Assembly: GCF_000425165.1 (NCBI RefSeq)
Contig: NZ_AULG01000017.1
Coordinates: forward strand, 85,735-149,734
From: Photobacterium halotolerans DSM 18316
GTDB taxonomy: Bacteria; Pseudomonadota; Gammaproteobacteria; Enterobacterales; Vibrionaceae
Length of the DNA: 64,000 bases
Direction of reading: 5' to 3'
Numbering within the stretch: position 1 is the first letter of the stretch; the number at the start of each line of letters is the position of its first letter. Of the stretch, positions 52,468 through 61,947 are shown piece by piece. The notes under the pieces were generated by a model. It was given only the letters and a program-made list of their open reading frames with translations. It ran no database searches and was not told the DNA's origin. The position numbers were made by a program, and so were the translations under genes.

Positions 52468-54655
52468 ACCAGGCGATTTGCTGCACCCCGTTTCTGAGCA
52501 TCCAGCTCTGCACGCCCAGCACACTGAAATAAGCGAAATGGACAGCGCGCAGACCCCCATTCGTCGCTTGCTGATTGCCAATCGGGGCGAAATTGCCTGT
52601 CGGGTCATTCACTCCGCCAAGTTAATGGGGATAACCACTATCGCGGTATATTCTGATGCCGATCGCCATGCCAAACATGTCAGTATGGCGGACGAGGCGA
52701 TGTATCTCGGCCCATCCCCTGCGCTGGATTCCTATCTCGCCATTGATAAACTGATCAAAGCCGCTTCAGCCAGTCAGGTTGACGCTGTTCATCCTGGCTA
52801 CGGCTTTCTCTCGGAAAACGTGGCGTTTGCCAAAGCCTGCCAGCAGCATGGCATTATCTTTGTCGGGCCCGGCCCGGATGCCATGGCGGCGATGAGCTCA
52901 AAGTCAGATGCTAAAGCCATCATGGAAACAGCCGGCGTTCCCCTGTTACCCGGATACCATGGCGACGACGACAGCCTTGAAAATTTAACCACCGAGGCAG
53001 CACGAATTGGCTTTCCTGTCATCCTCAAACCGGCGCTGGGCGGTGGTGGTAAAGGGATGAAAATCGTGCGCCAGCAGAGCGATCTCGCCGAGGCTGTGCT
53101 GTCGGCGAAACGGGAAGCAAAATCCGCTTTTGGCGATGACAGCTTGCTGTTAGAAAAATACCTGACCGAGCCCCGTCATATCGAAGTTCAGATTTTTGCC
53201 GATCAGCACGGCCACTGTGTTTATCTCTCAGACCGTGACTGCTCTGTCCAGCGACGCCACCAGAAAATTATTGAGGAAGCCCCAGCGCCCGGCCTCAGCG
53301 ACTCACTGCGCCAGCAGATGGGCGAAGCAGCAGTTCAGGCCGCACAGGCCATCGACTATGTCGGAGCCGGTACTGTCGAGTTTCTGTATGACGCCCGACA
53401 ACAAACCTATTTCTTCATGGAAATGAACACCCGATTACAGGTTGAGCATCCGGTTACTGAGATGATCACAGGACAGGATCTGGTGCAATGGCAGATCCGG
53501 GTAGCCGAAGGCAGGCCTTTGCCGCTGACCCAGTCTGAGATCCGTCATCAGGGACATGCCGTGGAAGCCAGGCTGTATGCTGAAGACACACAGCAAGACT
53601 TTCTGCCCGCCTCAGGTCTGGTTCACTTTCTCAGCGAGCCGGATTCAGGCGCGTTTTCTGTTAGTAAAACGCAAGCGATCCGCGCACGTATCGACAGTGG
53701 CATCGCGCAAGGTGACACCGTCACTACCCATTACGATCCTATGCTGGCAAAAGTCATCGCCTGGGGTGAAGACAGGGCTTCTGCTATCCATCAGTTACAG
53801 TCTGTCTTGTCTCAGTACCAGATTGGCGGTGTTGCCACCAATATCCAGTATCTGCAGCGGATTCTGGCCCACCCCTCTTTCACTCAGGGCCAACTGACCA
53901 CACATTTCATCGAGCATTATCAGGATTCCCTGCAGACAGCGGCTGCCAGCGTTATCAATGTACAAACACCGGGCGGCGCTGAATATCAGTTACCCCGGAA
54001 TCTGGTGCTCAGTGCCGCCAGTCTGTGCGTGATTCAGAACGATACGGACCACCAGTCCGGCTGGCGTCTTAACCAAGCGGCACAACAGCTGATCACTCTG
54101 TATGATGCAGAAATGGCGGCCAACACTTTCAGCTTCGTCACAGACAAAGACGATCACCATCATGTATTACTTACCCGCTGTTCAGTGGCCCGAACGCGGC
54201 ATACTGACAGTGACGAACTGGTGTTATCGCCGCTGTCCCTGCGCTTGCTGTCGACACGAACCGTGCAGCATGTCACGGATGTCACGCTTGAGGTCGAAGG
54301 GAAGCGTGAACATGTCCGCCTGGTGTTCGATAATGCTGCACAGACTGTATTGACCTTCACCGGGCAGGAACAGTACGCTTATCAGCTTCGGCCGACCTTT
54401 GGCCCGCATGAGTCCGGCGCTAAAGACAGTCCGACGGCGCCGTTAAATGGCATAGTGGTTGACGTGCTGTGCCAGCCGGGAGACAAGGTAGACAAAGATC
54501 AGGGACTGATTGTGATTGAAGCCATGAAGATGGAATACACAGTGCGCGCGCCCCATCAGGGCCAGGTGTTATCCGTATTGGCGGGCACAGGTGATCAGGT
54601 ACAGCATGGCCAGGAGCTGGTTCAGCTCAGCCCGGCCACCGATTCAGCCGATTGA
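52460..54655 (+). CDS. liuD: Methylcrotonyl-CoA carboxylase alpha subunit (biotin carboxylase and carrier)
   Basis: A 731-residue subunit. Biotin carboxylase domain about 36-480 (LLIANRGEIACRV near 36, HPGYGFLSEN, ATP-grasp PALGGGGKGMK near 190, NTRLQVEHPVTE near 326), a linker domain, and a C-terminal biotin carrier with the biotinylated Lys in IEAMKMEY near 690. A 35-residue leader precedes the first family motif; M27 (52538) would be an alternative, but ATG 52460 has AAGGAG upstream. Overlaps liuC. Confidence 0.95.
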   Translation: MSKPGDLLHPVSEHPALHAQHTEISEMDSAQTPIRRLLIANRGEIACRVIHSAKLMGITTIAVYSDADRHAKHVSMADEAMYLGPSPALDSYLAIDKLIKAASASQVDAVHPGYGFLSENVAFAKACQQHGIIFVGPGPDAMAAMSSKSDAKAIMETAGVPLLPGYHGDDDSLENLTTEAARIGFPVILKPALGGGGKGMKIVRQQSDLAEAVLSAKREAKSAFGDDSLLLEKYLTEPRHIEVQIFADQHGHCVYLSDRDCSVQRRHQKIIEEAPAPGLSDSLRQQMGEAAVQAAQAIDYVGAGTVEFLYDARQQTYFFMEMNTRLQVEHPVTEMITGQDLVQWQIRVAEGRPLPLTQSEIRHQGHAVEARLYAEDTQQDFLPASGLVHFLSEPDSGAFSVSKTQAIRARIDSGIAQGDTVTTHYDPMLAKVIAWGEDRASAIHQLQSVLSQYQIGGVATNIQYLQRILAHPSFTQGQLTTHFIEHYQDSLQTAAASVINVQTPGGAEYQLPRNLVLSAASLCVIQNDTDHQSGWRLNQAAQQLITLYDAEMAANTFSFVTDKDDHHHVLLTRCSVARTRHTDSDELVLSPLSLRLLSTRTVQHVTDVTLEVEGKREHVRLVFDNAAQTVLTFTGQEQYAYQLRPTFGPHESGAKDSPTAPLNGIVVDVLCQPGDKVDKDQGLIVIEAMKMEYTVRAPHQGQVLSVLAGTGDQVQHGQELVQLSPATDSAD

Positions 54656-54673
54656 AACCAGAGTGTGTAAATA

Positions 54674-55612
54674 ATGACAGTTTTTTTTCCTGCCACCAGC
54701 GATCTGCCAGGTCGGGTAAAAATCGTCGAGGTCGGCCCGCGAGACGGTCTTCAGAATGAAGCCAATGTCAGCCTCAGCGATAAAATTCAGCTAATTGATA
54801 TGCTGTCAGCAACTGGGCTGACGCACATTGAGTCCGGCTCTTTCGTCTCGCCGAAATGGGTGCCGCAGATGGCCGACTCAAGCGAGGTGTTCCAGCGCAT
54901 TCACAGAGCGCCGGGGATTGTTTATTCCGCCCTGACCCCCAATGTCAAAGGTGTTGATCTAGCCATTGCGGCCGGCGCTGACGAAATTGCCATTTTCGCC
55001 TCAGCATCCGAAGGCTTCAGCCAGAAAAACATCAATTGCAGTATTGCCCAGAGCCTGGTTCGGTTCGAGCCTGTGTTACTGAGAGCCAGAGAGCATCAAC
55101 TCCGTGTTCGCGGTTATCTGTCCTGCGTCACCGATTGTCCTTACGACGGGCAGACCCCCCCGGAGCAAGTCGCCAGTGTCGCCAGGCTGCTGTACCAGAT
55201 GGGCTGTTACGAAGTATCACTGGGCGATACGGTCGGCAAAGCCACGCCGCTGCGCTTTGCACGTATGCTGGATGCCTGCCTGTCTTATATCCCTGCCGAT
55301 GCACTGGCAGTGCATTGTCATAACACCTGGGGACAGGCACTGGCGAATATTTATCAGGCGCTTTTGATGGGGATCAGCACTGTGGATGCCAGTGTCGCCG
55401 GTCTCGGCGGTTGCCCGTATGCACCGGGGGCAAGCGGTAATGTGGCCACCGAAGATGTGGTTTACCTTTGTGAGCAATCCGGCATATCGACGGGGGTCGA
55501 TCTCATAAAACTGACTCAGGCGGGTGATTTCATTTGCAAGCAGTTGGGCAAACCCCCTGCTTCAAATACAGCATTGGCACTTTTAGCAGGCAAGTCGGAT
55601 ATCAATCACTGA
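54674..55612 (+). CDS. liuE: Hydroxymethylglutaryl-CoA lyase
   Basis: A 312-residue lyase that splits HMG-CoA to acetoacetate and acetyl-CoA, the end of leucine breakdown. Motifs: VEVGPRDGLQNE near 18-29 (metal-binding Asp), SLGDTVGKATP near 185 and the family signature GLGGCPYAPGASGNVATED near 242-260 with catalytic Cys. The ribosome site is weak (AGAGTG). It is followed by a strong terminator, so it is the last gene of the arm. Use of acetoacetate needs an AtoDA or AacS elsewhere. Confidence 0.95.
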   Translation: MTVFFPATSDLPGRVKIVEVGPRDGLQNEANVSLSDKIQLIDMLSATGLTHIESGSFVSPKWVPQMADSSEVFQRIHRAPGIVYSALTPNVKGVDLAIAAGADEIAIFASASEGFSQKNINCSIAQSLVRFEPVLLRAREHQLRVRGYLSCVTDCPYDGQTPPEQVASVARLLYQMGCYEVSLGDTVGKATPLRFARMLDACLSYIPADALAVHCHNTWGQALANIYQALLMGISTVDASVAGLGGCPYAPGASGNVATEDVVYLCEQSGISTGVDLIKLTQAGDFICKQLGKPPASNTALALLAGKSDINH

Positions 55613-55622
55613 TAAATTATAA

Positions 55623-55656
55623 AAAGCATGGCCAACCCGATTGCTGGCCATGCTTT
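55623..55656. terminator. Bidirectional terminator of the liu operon
   Basis: Twelve-base perfect stem AAAGCATGGCCA/TGGCCATGCTTT, with a ten-base loop, in the convergent gap between liuE and the small minus-strand gene. Confidence 0.85.
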
Positions 55657-55673
55657 CTACACCGGTGAATACC

Positions 55674-55949
55674 TCAGTCAGAACGTAAAAATCGCTGTTC
55701 TGCTTCAAGCTCATTCACCACTCGCCATACCTTCTGCTCACGTCGTTGCTTGGTATCAGATGACATGTTCAACCCGGCGCCTTTCAGCGAATCATCAGGC
55801 CCGACATACTGATCAATATGTTCATTAAACATGGTCCGAAATTCTTCCATCGTCGGCATGCAATAATGTTCTTGTTCGTAGACTTCGAAAATATGTTCTA
55901 CTTTTAGTGAGATATCTCGTTTGATTCCATCAAAATCTGACATATCCAT
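55674..55949 (-). CDS. Hypothetical 91-residue protein
   Basis: Start at ATG 55949 (MDMSDFDGIKRD) with GAGG six bases upstream; GTG 55964 is in frame earlier. The protein is helical and charged (DIDQYVGPDD-like acidic centre, then KQRREQKVWRVVNELEAEQRF). No signal peptide or family recognised. Its own terminator is shared with liuE. Probably a real small gene because of the ribosome site and placement. Confidence 0.62.
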   Translation of the reverse strand: MDMSDFDGIKRDISLKVEHIFEVYEQEHYCMPTMEEFRTMFNEHIDQYVGPDDSLKGAGLNMSSDTKQRREQKVWRVVNELEAEQRFLRSD

Positions 55950-56273
55950 CTTACACCTCACCACAATAACCCATACAGACTTGTATAGATTTTCTAATCC
56001 AGATTAGTGTAGCCCAGTTCTGTGACAGTAAAGTTGCCGTTTGAAGGGCAAAATATTCGCAAATCATTCCTATTTGCGATAACTCACCGCAATAAAAGCG
56101 TTTTCCTCAAATCCTGGTGACGCGCCCATTTGCCAATTTCATTTGTTGCTTACAAAATTTAGATCACCTTCGAATTTTTAATTCTCAATATTAAATGGCT
56201 TAGCCCTGTGCCTGATGGCTATACTCAATTGGCTTGAGTTTCAATTTGTTAGCATTCGGTTTCGAGGGCTTAC
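55950..56273 (+). other. Intergenic region with an 8-base inverted repeat
   Basis: A 324-base divergent gap. It contains the stem TCGCAAAT (56058-56065) and ATTTGCGA (56073-56080) with a seven-base spacer, a possible operator for either neighbour. No coding frame found. Confidence 0.45.
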
Positions 56274-57317
56274 ATGAGATGTCTGCTACTTTTCAGCACC
56301 CTACTGGCACCTGCCATGTGGCTTGCATTGCCCGTAGTATGTCTGGCAAATGACCCGCCGGAGGCAGATCCGCGGCTGCTTCCCGAAGACGGTCCGGAAG
56401 ACATTATTTTTTCAGGCTGGCTGGAAGAAACCCAAACATCGCTGTCAGATACCATTATCGATATGAGCTCAAATATTGACCACTTTCTCAGTCTGGAAGA
56501 GGATGAAGCACCCATGGTCAATGAAAGCTATCTGCGCATTCGCATCCAGCCCAACTATTCGCACAGGGAATACTTTGAATTTGATTCGAGCGTATCGCTG
56601 CGCATGGATCTTCCTCACACCGAAAAAAACTGGAAACTGATCTTTGAAACGGATCCTGAAGACTTCGAAAGCCTGGAAGACAAAGAGCGGGGACTGGTGG
56701 AGACAACCCGTAACGGCAATCGGGGCGCCATTGGTGGCGTACGGCTTGAAAGCCGTCAGGTTGGCGAGTGGTATGCCGATTTTGATCTCGGCCTGAAATT
56801 ACGCCTGCCGTTGGATCCTTTTACCCGGGCACATTTCCGGCGCGTGGACAAACTGGGCGAAGGCTGGACAGCCCTGCTGCAGCAGGAATTTTTCTATTAC
56901 CACAGCCGAGGTCCCGGCAGCGTCACCTCTGCTGACTTCTTTTACGCTGTCGATCCTACAGAGCTGACCATTCTCAGAGCCGGCACCAGCGCACAATTTC
57001 TGGATGATGACAATAACTGGCAGTTCGTGAACCTTGCAGAAATTTATGACAGAGTCAGCAGCCGTAATCTGTTTACTTACACTATAGGCGTGAGTGCCAA
57101 CAGCCGGCCCGATCTGGCGGTTGAAAACGCCTGGCTCGCTTTCAGTTGGCAACGACGACTGCATAAAAACTGGCTGTATATGAAATTAACGCCAACAATC
57201 AACTTCCAGGAAGAGTTCGACTATAAAGCCAATCCTGGCCTTCTGGCAGAAATAGAACTGTATTTCAGCAAAAACCGGCAATTTAATCAGCTTTACCGCA
57301 GCATTCCCCGCCCCTGA
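56274..57317 (+). CDS. Hypothetical exported protein, possibly an outer-membrane beta-barrel
   Basis: A 347-residue protein with a signal peptide (1-25, ending VCLAN). The mature part starts acidic (EADPRLLPEDGPED), then has many alternating segments typical of beta strands (YLRIRIQPNYS, GLKLRLPLDPF, LTPTINFQEEF) and about 20 aromatic residues in the last third. No Cys after the signal and no named domain recognised. It may be an outer-membrane or periplasmic protein. GAGGGC upstream. Confidence 0.78.
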   Translation: MRCLLLFSTLLAPAMWLALPVVCLANDPPEADPRLLPEDGPEDIIFSGWLEETQTSLSDTIIDMSSNIDHFLSLEEDEAPMVNESYLRIRIQPNYSHREYFEFDSSVSLRMDLPHTEKNWKLIFETDPEDFESLEDKERGLVETTRNGNRGAIGGVRLESRQVGEWYADFDLGLKLRLPLDPFTRAHFRRVDKLGEGWTALLQQEFFYYHSRGPGSVTSADFFYAVDPTELTILRAGTSAQFLDDDNNWQFVNLAEIYDRVSSRNLFTYTIGVSANSRPDLAVENAWLAFSWQRRLHKNWLYMKLTPTINFQEEFDYKANPGLLAEIELYFSKNRQFNQLYRSIPRP

Positions 57318-57539
57318 TGTTACGCCAGGGTAAACCACACAAAGCCAGCGTGTAACAAATCAGTACCAGAATGAATAGTTAAGGCGAAGCACAGTCTGGG
57401 TTGGTACAATAGCGGCCATTATGCCTATAAGCACGGTTCGACGTTTATCATGAACACAGCTAACTTTAATGGCAGATCGTGCTAACCCCCTATTTCTTCG
57501 TGGTTAGTCATATTAACCACCTATTACAGGACACATACC

Positions 57540-58961
57540 TTGAGCCATGCCGACATTGCTTCGACACCGTCGAACGATAACCCGTTGCTTTTTTCAGCAC
57601 TGTCATTAAAGCCTGAACTGTTAGAAAACCTCGCCACGATAGGTTTTACTGCTATGACCCCGATTCAGGCACAAAGCCTGCCGTCAATCCTGAACGGTAG
57701 CGATGTTATCGGCCAGGGTAAAACCGGTTCAGGTAAGACCGCCGCTTTTGGATTAGGTCTGCTGAACAAACTGGATGTAAAACGTTTTCGAGTGCAGTCG
57801 CTGGTACTGTGCCCTACCCGTGAACTGGCCGATCAGGTCGCACAGGACATCCGTACTCTGGCTCGTGGTATTCACAATATCAAGGTGCTGACATTGTGTG
57901 GCGGTGTGCCTATGGGCCGTCAAATCGGCTCTCTGGAACACGGTGCCCATATTATCGTCGGTACGCCTGGCCGGGTGCTCGATCACTTAGAGCGTGGCCG
58001 CTTAAGCTTAAGCAATCTGAATATGCTGGTGCTTGATGAAGCCGATCGCATGCTGGAAATGGGATTCCAGCCCGCGCTGGATGCCATCATTGAACAAGCG
58101 CCGCCACAGCGACAAACCCTGCTGTTCAGTGCAACGTTTCCCAAACAGATCCAGTCTGTCGCAGAACAAATCCTTCACAAACCTGTGATGGTGAAAGTCG
58201 CCTCTACGCATGAAAAAAGCACCATTGCCCAGTCGTTTTACCGTCTGGAAGACAACAAAGAGCGCATGCAGGCGCTGCGTCTGTTGCTGCTGGACAAACA
58301 ACCGGAAAGCGCCGTGGTGTTCTGTAATACCAAACGCGAAACACAGCAAGTTGCAGATGAACTGGCCGATTCGGGTTTCAGCGTGTTAGCGCTGCACGGC
58401 GATCTGGAACAAAGAGACAGAGATCAGACGCTGCTGCAATTTGCCAATAAGAGTGCCTGTATTCTGGTTGCCACAGACGTTGCCGCCCGCGGACTGGATA
58501 TCGATGCCCTGGACGCTGTCTTTAACTACCACATGCCCCACGATACCGAAGTGTATATTCACCGTATCGGCCGAACAGGCCGTGCTGGCAGCCAGGGTAA
58601 CGCGTACACCTTCTATGGCGAAAAAGATGGCTACAAGATGGCGTTGCTTGCTGATCATTTTGAGCGCGAGATCACCAGCGATCCCTTGCCACCAGCGACG
58701 TTACTGAATAATACGCCGGCGGCGCCTGCCATGGTCACTCTCCAGATTGATGGCGGCAAGAAGCAAAAACTGCGCCCTGGTGACATTCTGGGCGCACTCA
58801 CAGGCAATAACGGTATTGAAGGTAAACAAGTCGGCAAAATCCACATCACCGATTTGCGTGCTTATGTTGCCGTTGACAGAAAAGTCATGAAAAAAGCGCT
58901 TGCGAAAATCACCAGCGATAAAATCAAAAGCCGCTCTTACCGGGCCAGAGCTTTACGCTGA
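57540..58961 (+). CDS. dbpA: ATP-dependent RNA helicase DbpA
   Basis: A 473-residue helicase. Motif I GQGKTGSGKT near 59, PTRELADQV near 97, DEAD near 168, SAT near 199, motif V VATDVAARGLD near 317 and HRIGRTGRAG near 343. The C-terminal domain (about 395-473, VTLQIDGGKKQKLRPGDILGA region) is the DbpA RNA-binding fold that recognises hairpin 92 of 23S rRNA. Translation starts at TTG 57540 (AGGACA eight bases upstream); no Met lies in the first 40 residues. It acts in late 50S assembly. Confidence 0.95.
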   Translation: MSHADIASTPSNDNPLLFSALSLKPELLENLATIGFTAMTPIQAQSLPSILNGSDVIGQGKTGSGKTAAFGLGLLNKLDVKRFRVQSLVLCPTRELADQVAQDIRTLARGIHNIKVLTLCGGVPMGRQIGSLEHGAHIIVGTPGRVLDHLERGRLSLSNLNMLVLDEADRMLEMGFQPALDAIIEQAPPQRQTLLFSATFPKQIQSVAEQILHKPVMVKVASTHEKSTIAQSFYRLEDNKERMQALRLLLLDKQPESAVVFCNTKRETQQVADELADSGFSVLALHGDLEQRDRDQTLLQFANKSACILVATDVAARGLDIDALDAVFNYHMPHDTEVYIHRIGRTGRAGSQGNAYTFYGEKDGYKMALLADHFEREITSDPLPPATLLNNTPAAPAMVTLQIDGGKKQKLRPGDILGALTGNNGIEGKQVGKIHITDLRAYVAVDRKVMKKALAKITSDKIKSRSYRARALR

Positions 58962-59021
58962 TTGTTGACGCTAAACGGCTGACTTTTAGCTGCTGACTCA
59001 GCCGTCAGGCCATTAAGCATG

Positions 59022-59060
59022 AAAAACGGACCGTCATTCGCTTTGACGGTCCGTTTTTTT
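59022..59060. terminator. Bidirectional terminator after dbpA
   Basis: Fifteen-base stem AAAAACGGACCGTCA/TGACGGTCCGTTTTT, seven-base loop, T-run. Lies 60 bases after the dbpA stop and about 24 bases before the stop of the permease on the other strand. Confidence 0.9.
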
Positions 59061-59083
59061 CAGGACATATTACCGGTGGACGG

Positions 59084-59893
59084 CTAGTGCCCGGTAACGA
59101 AAGCAAGCACAGGTCCTGTACCTGTTTCGTAAATCAGTTTAACCGTCATCAATAAAGTGACAGTGATAAACATCGGCCGCACGACTCTGTCGCCATTGCG
59201 GATCACCACTTTGCTGCCCAGCACCGCCCCCAGCACTTGGGCGACGCCCATGACCAGTCCGATCTGATAATTCACGCTGCTGATGGAGATAAAGAAAATC
59301 AGCGACACCAGATTACCCATCAGATTTAACGGTTTAGTGGCAATACTGGCCTGCTTGATCGTGTATCCCAGCAAGATCGCAAACGCGATCATCCAGATCG
59401 CCCCCGTGCCCGGCCCGAAGAAACCATTATAAAAACCAATGATCAGCCCCATAGACAGCATGAAAGTTCGGGAAGACACCTTCGCCTGCTCAGCGACGAC
59501 ATTTTTCAGGCGTTTAGACAAAATGGAATAAACAGTAATAGCAACCATCAAAATGGGCAGCAGCGCCCTCAGAATATCAGCCGGGAACAAGCTGACGGCA
59601 AAAGAACCCGCCGTTGCTCCTACTGCCGTTGCTATCATGCCAAGAAGCAGGCCGGAGAGGTTCACTTCTCTGTGCCACAAATAGGTCACAAAAGACGTCA
59701 GCTCACCAATCACAGCCTGTAAGCGGTTAGTACCGAGAGCCGTCAGCGGCGGCACACCGGCCAGCAAGAGACTCGGAACCGTAATTAAACCGCCACCACC
59801 AGCAATAGCATCGACAATACCGGCAATAAATGCCGCACAGAACAGCATGATTAATACACTGCCTGAGGGAACAAAGGCTATGGATTCCAACAT
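59084..59893 (-). CDS. TauE/SafE-family anion permease
   Basis: A 269-residue protein with about eight membrane helices. The N-terminal motif AFIAGIVDAIAGGGGLITVP near 17-36 and GPGTGAIW near 150 are typical of TauE/SafE (DUF81) exporters, which move sulfite, sulfoacetate or similar anions. Start at ATG 59893 (MLESIAF) with AAGGAA upstream; a 26-residue extension has no ribosome site. It follows the TauD-like gene with 87 bases between and shares its strand, so the two may handle one sulfonate or related acid. Confidence 0.85.
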   Translation of the reverse strand: MLESIAFVPSGSVLIMLFCAAFIAGIVDAIAGGGGLITVPSLLLAGVPPLTALGTNRLQAVIGELTSFVTYLWHREVNLSGLLLGMIATAVGATAGSFAVSLFPADILRALLPILMVAITVYSILSKRLKNVVAEQAKVSSRTFMLSMGLIIGFYNGFFGPGTGAIWMIAFAILLGYTIKQASIATKPLNLMGNLVSLIFFISISSVNYQIGLVMGVAQVLGAVLGSKVVIRNGDRVVRPMFITVTLLMTVKLIYETGTGPVLAFVTGH

Positions 59894-59980
59894 ATTTTTT
59901 CCTTTCTTTTTAACAACTTCATTCATCAACCACATGTACAGCGCTGCAACAAATTGTCGGGCGCTGTACATGTATGTTGT

Positions 59981-60838
59981 TTAACGCATTGCCGAACGGA
60001 CAATGATACGGTGCATCACGCGTAACTGGCCGTAATAGTCGTTCACGGCATGGTGCTGAAGGCCACGGTTATCCCACAACACAATCGTCTCGTTTTCCCA
60101 CCGCACCCTGGCGGTGAACTCATCGCGGGTAATATGGCTAAAGAGATAATCGAGGATAGGCGCACTCTCTTCGGCTGACATCGACGTAAAGCGACTGGTG
60201 TGCTCAGCGTTCACGTAGATCCCAGGGATCCCTGATTCTTCGTGTCGCTTGGCAGCAGAATGTGAGGCACTAAAGAAGGTATTAGCCATTGCGATATCTG
60301 TAAAATTCACCAGATGCGGGGCTTTGTTACCGGCTTCCTGAATTTTATTTGAAATGAATTCCGCTTTTTCAGACAGCAGAAATTTCTGCATCCCTTCCGA
60401 CAAAGCAGCAAACGCTTTCTGAGAGTCTGCAAATACGGTATCTCCGCCAACTTCCGGGGTCTGTTTAGCCGCCAGCAGAGTGAAATCGGGAGGAGACTCC
60501 AGATAAGTGGAATCGATATGCCACACACCACTGAACACATTTTTCTGATCCGGCTCTTTACGGATTTCGACAATTTCCGGGAAGCCTTCAATGCCGCTCG
60601 AAAATGGATAGCGCTGCACCTCACCGAGCCGTTCCGCAATCTGCATCAGCTGCTGAGGCGATGTGTCCTGCTTGCGGAAAATGAGTAACTTATGCCGAAC
60701 CAATGTTGAGTACAGTTCGTCGAACTGCTCTGATACTAAAGTAGCGAGTTGTTTGTTGGTAAACTCCAAACCAAAGCTTGGAGCCAGGGGCTTCGCTTCA
60801 CTAGCCAATGAAGCAACTGTTACGTCAAGACGAGTCAT
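59981..60838 (-). CDS. TauD/TfdA-family 2-oxoglutarate-dependent dioxygenase
   Basis: A 285-residue Fe(II)/2-oxoglutarate enzyme. The iron-binding His-x-Asp lies in VWHIDSTY near 104-111, the third His in LQHHAVNDYYG near 263, with RVMHRI holding the oxoglutarate Arg. The nearest characterised members split taurine or herbicide side chains. The substrate is not evident; a sulfonate fits the TauE/SafE permease beside it. The LysR gene upstream is divergent. Confidence 0.88.
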   Translation of the reverse strand: MTRLDVTVASLASEAKPLAPSFGLEFTNKQLATLVSEQFDELYSTLVRHKLLIFRKQDTSPQQLMQIAERLGEVQRYPFSSGIEGFPEIVEIRKEPDQKNVFSGVWHIDSTYLESPPDFTLLAAKQTPEVGGDTVFADSQKAFAALSEGMQKFLLSEKAEFISNKIQEAGNKAPHLVNFTDIAMANTFFSASHSAAKRHEESGIPGIYVNAEHTSRFTSMSAEESAPILDYLFSHITRDEFTARVRWENETIVLWDNRGLQHHAVNDYYGQLRVMHRIIVRSAMR

Positions 60839-60946
60839 TGTAATTATTCCACTCTTAATCAGTTAGAAGGAGCGGACATAGTTGTAACAAGGTTGCATAT
60901 TAAGTTAAATTAATCATTATTTATTGCCATATTAAGATTTAGATTA

Positions 60947-61846
60947 ATGATAAATTCTCAGGATATTGAATTTTTCAGTGTGATTGCAGACAGCCCTTCC
61001 CTGGCGGCCGCCGCCAGAAAACTCAATGTGACACCACCCAGCGTCACTCAGCGTCTGCAGGCATTAGAGCGGAAAATGTCCGTCACACTGGTAGACAGAA
61101 ATCTGAGAACCACCAAGCTGACACAGGAAGGAAAAAAGCTTGCCCGAGAAGGCAGAGAGATACTGCTGGCACTCGAGGCACTGCAAAATGATCTGCTGTC
61201 GAACCAGTCAATGATTGAAGGCAAACTGAATGTCCTTGCCCCGCTGGGATTTGGTACAACCCATATTGCGCCACTCATCGCCAGGTTTCAGAATCAGTAC
61301 CCCAACCTGATTATTGATTTGACGCTCACCGACAAACCAAGCTGGTCGCACCCTATCAAGCCGGATGTCATGATCTATATCGGCCGGTTAAAAGATTCAT
61401 CACTACGCTGTATTCATCTGGTTGAGAACAAACGCTTTCTTCTTGCGTCGCCCGGTTACCTGGCTTCCGCACCACCGCTGAATACACCAGAAGATCTTCA
61501 TCATCATGCGTGCATCGCTCTGAAAGAGAATGACGAGAATGTCACCATGTGGAAGTTTCACCTGCCCTCCAAACAAACAAGCAGTATCCGCATCGAACCG
61601 AAATTGTCCTGCAATGTCGGTCAGGTTGCCAAGCAATGGGCTCTGGATGGCTACGGGATCATTCAGCGTTCTGAATGGGATGTCAGAAAGGAAATTGATG
61701 CTGGTCTGCTGGTCCCGGTACTGACTGACTACCAGTTACCCAAAGCCAATATCGTGGCATTGGTATCGGCGGAGAAAAGTAAGCGATCCCGTAAACTCAG
61801 TCTGTTTCTTGATTACCTGAGCACCCATCTGCCACAGCGCTGGTAA
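60947..61846 (+). CDS. LysR-family regulator of the TauD-like gene
   Basis: A 299-residue regulator. Residues 1-60 form the helix-turn-helix (IEFFSVIADSPSLAAAARKL, then PSVTQRLQALE). The effector domain begins near 90 (LNVLAPLGFGTTHIAPLI). It diverges from the dioxygenase with about 108 bases between them, a typical LysR arrangement, so it probably activates tauD-like and permease genes on sensing their substrate. Weak ribosome site. Confidence 0.88.
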   Translation: MINSQDIEFFSVIADSPSLAAAARKLNVTPPSVTQRLQALERKMSVTLVDRNLRTTKLTQEGKKLAREGREILLALEALQNDLLSNQSMIEGKLNVLAPLGFGTTHIAPLIARFQNQYPNLIIDLTLTDKPSWSHPIKPDVMIYIGRLKDSSLRCIHLVENKRFLLASPGYLASAPPLNTPEDLHHHACIALKENDENVTMWKFHLPSKQTSSIRIEPKLSCNVGQVAKQWALDGYGIIQRSEWDVRKEIDAGLLVPVLTDYQLPKANIVALVSAEKSKRSRKLSLFLDYLSTHLPQRW

Positions 61847-61947
61847 CGCGAAATCAGTGCAGAATCAGTGCGAATAACGCCGCGTCGCCTGAGGATGAGA
61901 AAACGACCCAGGAAGCTAGAGGTTCTGGCTAAGCTGCAGATCCCAGT

